A stretch of DNA of 15,889 nucleotides, from contig LT649692.1 in assembly GCA_900128395.1 (NCBI GenBank), forward strand, positions 1 to 15,889, given 5' to 3'. The DNA is from Stramenopiles sp. TOSAG23-2. Lineage: Eukaryota > Sar. Below the pieces are notes generated by a model. It did not search any database. It was not told the DNA's origin and saw only the letters and a program-made list of their open reading frames with translations. The first letter of the stretch is position 1, and each line of letters opens with the position of its first letter. The translations under genes and the position numbers were made by a program. Positions 10,428 through 15,889 of this stretch are shown here, piece after piece.

Positions 10428-10613
10428 TTAATCCATTTTCTTCCTGTATTTAATATGTCTTTTTTCATTTGGTAATGAAAAATATAATAATACTATTCCA
10501 AAAAACATTAAAGGCACGCCATATATTATTGCATGGCTAGTGTAAAACCAAAATGCCAATACAAGTGATGCAAATAATGATACAACAATTAAAAATTCTT
10601 TATCCACCGCCAT
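10428..10613 (-). CDS. Small two-TM hypothetical membrane protein
   Basis: A 61-residue frame that starts in a favourable context (AAAGC before ATG, G after). It has a short polar N-terminus (MAVDKE), a hydrophobic helix (FLIVVSLFASLVLAFWFY, residues 7-24), a short turn (TSHAIIYGVP), a second helix (LMFFGIVLLYFSL, 35-47) and a strongly basic tail (NEKRHIKYRKKMD). The positive-inside rule would place the tail in the cytosol or matrix. Amino-acid use is varied, with Gly, Pro and Trp at turn and helix-edge positions, which is unlike the low-complexity Tyr/Ile ORFs that AT microsatellites create nearby. I do not recognise the family; small ER or mitochondrial membrane subunits look like this. It could also be one exon of a larger gene. 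Confidence 0.5.
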   Translation of the reverse strand: MAVDKEFLIVVSLFASLVLAFWFYTSHAIIYGVPLMFFGIVLLYFSLPNEKRHIKYRKKMD

Positions 10614-11056
10614 GCTTTCACCGTTTTATTATTATGTATGTATTATATATATGTATATATATATATATGGTTGGTTCTTATCCTATTGTCTATCTATATA
10701 TATATATATATACACACACATATATATATCTTCTTACATGTATATATCTATCCATTATATAACTACTGTATCATTGAATTCAATTATTTCTATTACTTGT
10801 ATATTATTATACGTGCATAGTGCATATTAATATAGTGCCCATATTATTTTAAAAATATAATACTATACCTGGTAAGTATATATATTTGTATACTAAGATT
10901 CATATTTGAAATATATTTTTATACAACAATATTATAGCACTATATATATTACATGTATAGCACTATAATACTCTCTACTATTGTACAAATTATGATGGCA
11001 TTCATCCATTCATCCGTCTATTTATATATAATATACACGTAAATTATAATATAATC
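10614..11056. other. Intergenic AT/AC microsatellite-rich stretch
   Basis: This holds the 3' side of the oxygenase gene and the 5' side of the small membrane protein gene, both on the minus strand. TA dinucleotide tracts lie at about 10642-10669 and 10694-10729, the second interrupted by an ACACACACA run. Short plus-strand Tyr/Ile ORFs here are products of these repeats. No gene was seen. Confidence 0.6.
10933..10967. repeat. Duplicated near-palindrome TATAGCACTATA
   Basis: The 12-mer TATAGCACTATA occurs at 10933-10944 and 10956-10967, spaced 23 bp (about two helical turns). Each copy is a 5-bp palindrome around CA. The inverse core TATAGTGC occurs at 10831-10838. Position between two co-oriented minus-strand genes would allow a regulatory or 3'-processing role, but chance in AT-rich DNA is possible. 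Confidence 0.5.
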
Positions 11057-12166
11057 TTACAATTTTGACATTTGTGCAGCTTTTCGAGGAATCAAACATA
11101 ATATTCTAGCCTCGCAACTTTGCCTTTCTGGTGCATCTTTACTTGTTCCTTCATCATCAAAGGATGAATGTAGTGTTGGTTGAAATGGTTTTAACTCTGA
11201 ATCATATGTTTTAATTAAAAGTACTTCCGTATTAAGCATCGATGGGTAATAATACCATTGATGTAGTTCATTATATAGACTTGAATAAAAATCTAATGAT
11301 GCTTCACCACCCATACCACTACTACCACTCATACCACGTCCACCACCTACACTACTTCTACAAAGCTCGTTCATACCAACTGTTCTAGCATCGCATACTC
11401 CTAATGGAAACCTCGTTAATGGAATCTTTGAAATATTCCGCCATGAATTTACCATTACTAATCGTGAGTTATATAATTCCTCGATTTGTACTCCAGCTTC
11501 TTTCATTTGATCTACTATTCCAAAAGTTGCCTTTCCACCTATACCTTTGTATGATTGGATTATAGCATCTTGATAATCTTCGCAAAAATCATTATGAACA
11601 AATTGTATTGGGCCTGCAACTGCAGTGAATAATTTTCCTAGCGGACCATCCGAATCGCCTGATTTTCGCACTAAATGACCATTGCAAAAAGTCCTTGTTG
11701 CACCAGTCATACGTTTAACTAAATTTTCTATTTCACGATAATATATATCTGCAACGTGTTCAGGGTCATCCCAATTTGAAACATTTGATTTGTGATGTTC
11801 CAGTTGAAATCCTGTTTTATCTAATGCAAAAGTGTTATCTTCCAGTCTGGCATTCAAAACAATTTTGCGTTCACCATGTAATAATTTTGCAACACTTCTA
11901 CTGCTATTTTTTAAAATATATTGAAGTTCTTTCCGACCTTCTTTATTTTTAAATATAGATCCGAACACATTCGTTATTGCAGCTTTATCAAATGTACCTT
12001 TTGCATCGGTTTTTGAAAAAGAACCAGCTAAATCTACATCGCCACTAAGAGTATATTTTTTTAATAAAGATGCAAATTGAATAATACTTTCACCTTGCGC
12101 ACGTATGGGATCTCCATCCGGGCTTGCAGACTTGCGATAATTAAATTGGCCATATGTACCCTTCAT
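11057..12166 (-). CDS. CmcJ/AsaB-family oxygenase-like protein with C-terminal SKL
   Basis: A 369-residue protein when started at ATG 12166 (MKGTYGQFNYRKSA). The frame is open 35 codons further up to 12271, but that part is Tyr/Ile-rich leader sequence. Family features appear in order: LNARLEDNTFALDKTGFQLE; YYREIENLVKRMTGA; VHNDF with H191-x-D193; VNSWRNISKIPLTRFPLGVCDARTV; the HQWYYYPSM element; LIKTYDS; LHSSFDD with H333; and a closing Arg motif (RQSCEAR, 348-354). This family includes the CmcJ subunit of cephamycin 7-methoxylation, fungal AsaB and NvfI-type enzymes. Several are Fe(II)/2-oxoglutarate oxygenases, with H191, D193 and H333 fitting the 2-His-1-carboxylate triad. The last residues, MSKL then stop, form a canonical PTS1, so the protein is probably imported into peroxisomes. 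A Gly/Ser-rich loop lies near 262-275. The substrate is unknown. It is divergently oriented to a P450. Confidence 0.85.
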   Translation of the reverse strand: MKGTYGQFNYRKSASPDGDPIRAQGESIIQFASLLKKYTLSGDVDLAGSFSKTDAKGTFDKAAITNVFGSIFKNKEGRKELQYILKNSSRSVAKLLHGERKIVLNARLEDNTFALDKTGFQLEHHKSNVSNWDDPEHVADIYYREIENLVKRMTGATRTFCNGHLVRKSGDSDGPLGKLFTAVAGPIQFVHNDFCEDYQDAIIQSYKGIGGKATFGIVDQMKEAGVQIEELYNSRLVMVNSWRNISKIPLTRFPLGVCDARTVGMNELCRSSVGGGRGMSGSSGMGGEASLDFYSSLYNELHQWYYYPSMLNTEVLLIKTYDSELKPFQPTLHSSFDDEGTSKDAPERQSCEARILCLIPRKAAQMSKL

Positions 12167-12612
12167 TCTGTGTATTATAATAAATAAAATGATGTATATG
12201 TATTTTGTCGTATATATTGTATACACCTTGTATTTTTTAAATGCCAGCGTTTCTGTGTGTATTGATATCACGCCAAAAGCAAATAGCTATATAGTCTACT
12301 GTAAAAATAAAAAATGTTAATGTAAAAACCTTTCTGGCTTCCGCCTTTTTAATATTATACGTATTATTAGACTAAATATTATTATTATTATATAGCTAAA
12401 GAACAAAGAACTATATTAGAAGAAGTTAATGTACCAGCCGCCTGAAGTTAAAGTATAATAGTCTGGAGGAAAAGTTGGAAGTCTGTGATTTTAATGCTGT
12501 GTTCTTATAAAATTGACAAAGTTCAACTCTACAACACATTTTTTTTTGAAAAAAACTGTACTTCTTACTATACAATTAATAGGTAATTCAATTTTTACAA
12601 ATGTCGAGCTGC

Positions 12613-12629
12613 TACATGTATAACATGTA
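12613..12629. promoter_or_regulatory. Inverted repeat TACATGT-ata-ACATGTA
   Basis: Perfect 7-bp arms with a 3-bp spacer, 17 bp in all, located between the divergent oxygenase and P450 genes. The geometry suits binding of a dimeric transcription factor. Part of the symmetry could be chance in AT-rich DNA. Confidence 0.4.
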
Positions 12630-12664
12630 AAAAAAAAGATGATTAAAAAGATCAACAACACTGC

Positions 12665-12698
12665 TGCACTGTATTTATAATACTACTGGAACAGTGCA
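12665..12698. promoter_or_regulatory. Inverted repeat TGCACTGT ... ACAGTGCA
   Basis: Perfect 8-bp arms (12665-12672 and 12691-12698) with an 18-bp spacer. The arms have balanced base composition, so they are less easily explained by AT richness. It could be a regulatory site or a hairpin in a leader transcript. Confidence 0.4.
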
Positions 12699-12917
12699 AC
12701 AATATTACAGGTATAATAGTAAGAAGATTAAAAAACAGATGATAAATAAAGATATTCTTCTGCTATATTATCTATATTTGAAATACATATTTAGCAGCAT
12801 CTAGTATATATTGTATTAACCAAACAAATTTCATACTTGTCTTATAAAATCTTGGCACTAACCAATATCAAACATATTCTGTGCCTGGTTTTTTAAAATT
12901 ACGATACTATTCTCTAA

Positions 12918-14498
12918 ATGGAAACGTTTAATGATTATATAATAGGCCCGATATTATCTTTATCTTCACAAGCAATTACAAATATACCATTTATCCGGAA
13001 ACATTTATTTGGTACAGCTGATGGAAAAGATGTCAATCTTCCACCAGTAGCTCATTTTGGCGAATTAGTCAAATTACTACAAAAGTTTTCTGTATGGGGA
13101 AGACATAATATAGATAGAAATCTTGCTAATAAACTTGGTCATATATATTGTTGGATACCACCACCTGGATTTGGTGGAGGAAACGTCAAGTTAATTGTAA
13201 ACATCTCAGAACCAGAGCTAGTGAAGAAGGTCTTGCAAGATACAAAAATATTTCCAACAAGAGGAAAAACAGGACTTTCAGATACTGTCGGGGAAGGTTT
13301 GGTAGAATTACCCACAGGGGATATACACTCTTTTCACCGGCGAATTATTGGTTCTTTGCTTACACATAAACATTTAATAAATTATGTGGAAACAATACGC
13401 GAAGAAACTGAGGTTTTAGTTGCAAAATGGTTTAAAAATGAAAATGAAAATACAACTGTAAATGCACATTACGATTTAACTTCATGTGCACAAGAAATTA
13501 TTGGTATAATCGGTCTTGGCCAAAGATTTGGTGCTCAACATATGACAGAAGAGGAAAATACAAGTGTGTCCGAAACTGCATTTATGATGCGAAGAGCAGC
13601 CTTATCAACAGCTCTAGGCGCTACTACTTTAAGCTTAATTTCTTCATCCAAGGATAATGCTGATGAGTCACGAATTAGAAAAGATGGCTATAAAGAAACT
13701 ATTGATAGAATTGATATTGCTTTGAGAAGCGAAAAAGGGAATATGATTAATGCCATGAAAACAGCTGTAGATGATTATGGTGAAGATGGAGATCCGCGCA
13801 AGTTTACTTTACAGGAAATTATTGACGAATTTATTACAATTCGTGGTGCCGGGCATGAAACTACAAGCAATACCTTATCATGGGTTTTATTGCTACTAGC
13901 ACAAAATCCAGACAAGCAAAATGAATTGTTTTTCGAGGTAAACAATGTTATTGCTGGTGTGACAGCAACATTTAAAGAAGCAGAAAACTTAGATTTCACA
14001 AAAATGTGCATATATGAAGCACTACGTTTGTATCCTACTGTGCCATCTTTTCCTCGTTTATCTGTTGAGGATACTACTTTAGGCGGATACGATTTACCGG
14101 CAGGCACCCTAGTATTTGTATCACAATCTGTTATGAATATTAGACATGATCTATGGGGTAATGACGCAAAGAAATTTCATCCAAGACGTTTTGATCGGGA
14201 AGATTACTCGTTGGAACTAGTTCAATCAATGCCAAAAGGTTGCCCAGGTTTTGAAGACAATGCAGAACCAGGACCATTATTTGGATTTGCGCCGTTTGGG
14301 GCTGGAAAGCGCACATGCCCTGGACAAAGATTAGCACTGTTAGAAAGTACTATTATACTTTCATCGTTGATAAAGCATTTTCAGATTGAATTAGCAAATC
14401 CCAATAAAACAGTTAGAGATTTAAGTGATATCACATTAGGGCCAAAAGATGGTTTATATTTAAAGTTGAAGAAAAGAAATACAAAATCAAATTTGTAA
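12918..14498 (+). CDS. Cytochrome P450 monooxygenase
   Basis: This complete 526-residue frame has no intron and is of normal length for a eukaryotic P450. The landmarks are: I-helix oxygen-binding motif AGHETT (311-316); K-helix ExxR as EALR (367-370); a PERF-like FHPRRF (420-425); and haem loop FGAGKRTCPG with Cys467 as the iron ligand. These make an active haem-thiolate monooxygenase likely, using O2 and electrons from a P450 reductase. The C-helix WxxxR motif is altered: the stretch GDIHSFHRR (134-142) keeps the HRR but has His137 where Trp is usual. The N-terminus has only a weak hydrophobic stretch (YIIGPILSLSSQAITNIPFI), so the membrane anchor may be weak. The motif style resembles the CYP4/CYP97-like microsomal group, but the family cannot be fixed by eye. 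It is head-to-head with the CmcJ-like gene. Confidence 0.93.
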   Translation: METFNDYIIGPILSLSSQAITNIPFIRKHLFGTADGKDVNLPPVAHFGELVKLLQKFSVWGRHNIDRNLANKLGHIYCWIPPPGFGGGNVKLIVNISEPELVKKVLQDTKIFPTRGKTGLSDTVGEGLVELPTGDIHSFHRRIIGSLLTHKHLINYVETIREETEVLVAKWFKNENENTTVNAHYDLTSCAQEIIGIIGLGQRFGAQHMTEEENTSVSETAFMMRRAALSTALGATTLSLISSSKDNADESRIRKDGYKETIDRIDIALRSEKGNMINAMKTAVDDYGEDGDPRKFTLQEIIDEFITIRGAGHETTSNTLSWVLLLLAQNPDKQNELFFEVNNVIAGVTATFKEAENLDFTKMCIYEALRLYPTVPSFPRLSVEDTTLGGYDLPAGTLVFVSQSVMNIRHDLWGNDAKKFHPRRFDREDYSLELVQSMPKGCPGFEDNAEPGPLFGFAPFGAGKRTCPGQRLALLESTIILSSLIKHFQIELANPNKTVRDLSDITLGPKDGLYLKLKKRNTKSNL

Positions 14499-15132
14499 AA
14501 AGGAATTGTTAAGAGAAAAAAATGTTGATTTAGTCGTGTTTAAATACTGTTTTTTGAGTATAACCCGCGTGTGTAATTTTATATCTCAGAATATTATGAT
14601 ATTATATAATATATGATATAAAAAATTCTCTTATTTATAAGTTAAAGATTTTATTTACTCATACTGTATATATATATATATTATATATATGTATATAATA
14701 TATATATATAATTACCAGAAATAATAATTATCGTATGATATATATATTTTAATAATTAAAAGTAATATTTTTTTTAAAAATATAAAAAAATATTAATTTT
14801 TTAATACTCGTATAATGATGGTTAAAATCTACGAAGTCATTATAATATTTTTACAACCTTCTCGTGTTAAGTAATATGCTCAATACTCAATCGCAAGAAT
14901 AATATGTTATCCTACTAAATAGTAAAGCTCTAATGCACCTCCTGCATTAATAATTAAATATAAAATAATATTATTTGACGAGATATGCATAAAATTTTTT
15001 ACACACAATTTAATCGGTTATTGATAAAAGCTAGAAATGAATATGCATGTGTAGTATAATATGCATGTATGGTGTATAATATGTACTTCGTATATTCTTT
15101 TACTCTGTGTATATTTTTTACGCATTTACTAT

Positions 15133-15300
15133 GCGGCCGAGAGTTTATATATATATGTGTATTTAACTAATGTTTGGAAAACCTATGGACTGTTCACATC
15201 ACTTTCATCGAGAGTGTTATGCTGGATTCAGACCTAATACTTGCGCTTATCCCCCTTAGTATTAGCTTGGCAACTGCCTTGCGGCGGCGCAGAGAGTTTT
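15133..15300. other. GC-richer island with two GCGGC...GAGAGTTT motifs
   Basis: GCGGCCGAGAGTTT (15133-15146) and GCGGCGGCGCAGAGAGTTTT (15281-15300) share the same order of elements and stand out sharply from the surrounding AT-rich DNA. Between them lie TCACATCACT (15194-15203), which also occurs at 1264-1273, and a hairpin. It could be a promoter block for the gene at the right edge or an unrecognised small RNA gene. Confidence 0.3.
15234..15265. other. Potential hairpin CTAATACT / AGTATTAG
   Basis: Perfect 8-bp arms (15234-15241 and 15258-15265) enclose a 16-nt loop that includes CCCCC. It lies inside the GC-richer island. It could form in RNA of either strand. Confidence 0.45.
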
Positions 15301-15745
15301 AAAAATAGTCGGGAGTAATTATATTAATAACATCAAGTATAAATATGATAAACAGAAAAGTGCAAAACATGGCAGAAAAAACACAATTTTCACGTGTAAA
15401 ATGTTGAAAGGCCTGTGCCAATGCTATTTCCATATAAATATTAAAAACACTTCATATGGAGAATTGTTTGTCATTACTACTATATACTAGTACTATAGAA
15501 AATAACAAAAAAATCTCTATTTCCAATTTCAACGTGCCAACAACAACCGTTATTATTATTATTATTATTATTTTTGTCCAATGCACCATGCACCAATATT
15601 ATTATATTTTAATTATTGCTTATTATTTATTGAGAATATAATAACATGTTCTTCAAGGAAACAACAGATAGAGATATACATTCAATTTCATTGTTGTGTT
15701 CTTTTTTTTGTTGTTGTTTTTTTTTTTGTTTGTGTTTGATACACA

Positions 15746-15753
15746 TATAAATA
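15746..15753 (+). promoter_or_regulatory. TATA-box-like TATAAATA
   Basis: A consensus TATA sequence 87 bp before the ATG at 15840, at a plausible distance for a short leader. The A+T content of the region makes a chance match easy. Confidence 0.25.
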
Positions 15754-15839
15754 GATAAAGAGGTAGGAAACAGCAGAAATAGATAGTTACAAATTCATTT
15801 TTTCCAGTTGTTTTTTGACATTTATATATATTTTAAAGG

Positions 15840-15889
15840 ATGACACGAAAAAAAAGACCAAGTTCGGCACATGCAAGAACAACAAAAAA
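15840..15889 (+). CDS. Start of a further gene, cut by the right window edge
   Basis: ATG at 15840 opens a frame of 16 codons (MTRKKRPSSAHARTTK) that is still open at the edge. The peptide is very basic, with Ser/Thr/Ala, and could be an organelle-targeting or nuclear N-terminus. The start context (AAAGG before ATG) and the upstream TATA-like box support a real start, but the length is too short for more. Confidence 0.35.
   Translation, partial: MTRKKRPSSAHARTTK

Larger units (their letters stand above)
12167..12917. promoter_or_regulatory. Divergent promoter region between the CmcJ-like gene and the P450
   Basis: This 751-bp region separates the two start codons and has no credible ORF. 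A TATAAA lies at 12843-12848, about 70 bp before the P450 ATG, and A-rich leader sequence precedes the oxygenase ATG on the other strand. Two perfect inverted repeats sit near the middle (listed separately). Shared control of both genes is an inference from layout. Confidence 0.45.
14499..15839. other. 1.3-kb AT-rich intergenic region, no confident gene
   Basis: After the P450 3' end there is AT-rich DNA with TA dinucleotide tracts (14666-14711), an ATT triplet run (15550-15572) and T/GTT-rich tracts (15690-15735). The one short ORF here (15456-15641) reads through the ATT run and is not credible. A less AT-rich island at about 15125-15310 is described separately. No tRNA, snRNA or rRNA signature was found by eye. 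Confidence 0.6.

Noticed and set aside
10553-10830. Three overlapping plus-strand Tyr/Ile ORFs
   Set aside because: They are generated by TA and ACA dinucleotide repeats and overlap each other in different frames.
12167-12271. Upstream 35-codon extension of the CmcJ-like protein
   Set aside because: It is Tyr/Ile-rich leader-like sequence; the family-like protein starts at the ATG at 12166. A cleaved targeting peptide is unlikely given the C-terminal SKL.
13775-14337. Minus-strand ORFs within the P450 gene
   Set aside because: They are shadows of the P450 frame, whose diagnostic motifs are intact.
15181-15310. Possible tRNA or spliceosomal snRNA in the GC-rich island
   Set aside because: No cloverleaf, no B-box-like GGTTCGA sequence, and no U1, U2, U4, U5 or U6 core motif could be found on either strand; kept only as an unexplained island.
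15456-15641. 61-residue plus-strand ORF
   Set aside because: It contains an Ile run from an ATT microsatellite and Tyr/Ile-rich ends, with no coding-like features.

Overview
The window is nuclear DNA from a eukaryote, very rich in A+T. It uses the standard genetic code: long frames end in TAA or TAG and none is interrupted. The evidence is a mitochondrial F1-ATPase assembly chaperone (ATP12), a 2469-residue nucleolar ribosome-biogenesis protein (URB1/Npa1 family), an ER-type cytochrome P450, TATA-like boxes, AATAAA signals and AT microsatellites. The recognisable genes are intron-poor and carry Asn, Asp and Lys low-complexity tracts. That style, with the look of the ATP12 C-terminus, suggests a protist, perhaps a diatom or other stramenopile. 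An AT-rich fungus such as a chytrid is not excluded, so the lineage is inference.

Layout from left to right: (1) an ATP12 gene on the minus strand runs off the left edge only a few codons from its expected end. Its presequence holds a perfect in-frame 93-bp tandem duplication. (2) A divergent intergenic region of about 540 bp. (3) A poorly resolved plus-strand locus (1554-2484): a Lys/Asp-rich ORF, then a frame break, a single-pass membrane ORF, and a probable 188-nt intron leading to a last exon. (4) The URB1 gene (2699-10108), one uninterrupted 7.4-kb frame. (5) A small two-TM protein on the minus strand (10428-10613). (6) A CmcJ/AsaB-type oxygenase-like protein on the minus strand (11057-12166) ending in the peroxisomal signal SKL. 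(7) A 751-bp divergent intergenic region with inverted repeats. (8) A complete cytochrome P450 on the plus strand (12918-14498). (9) About 1.3 kb of AT-rich DNA with a small GC-rich island. (10) The probable first 16 codons of another gene at the right edge.

Two functional themes stand out. The left two-thirds is housekeeping (ATP synthase assembly, 60S ribosome assembly). The right third is a head-to-head pair of oxidative enzymes, the CmcJ-like protein and the P450, which could share a promoter and act on one metabolite. The CmcJ/AsaB family is known mainly from bacterial and fungal secondary metabolism, so a peroxisome-targeted copy beside a P450 is the best candidate for something undescribed. 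No CRISPR array, transposon, tRNA or rRNA was recognised.
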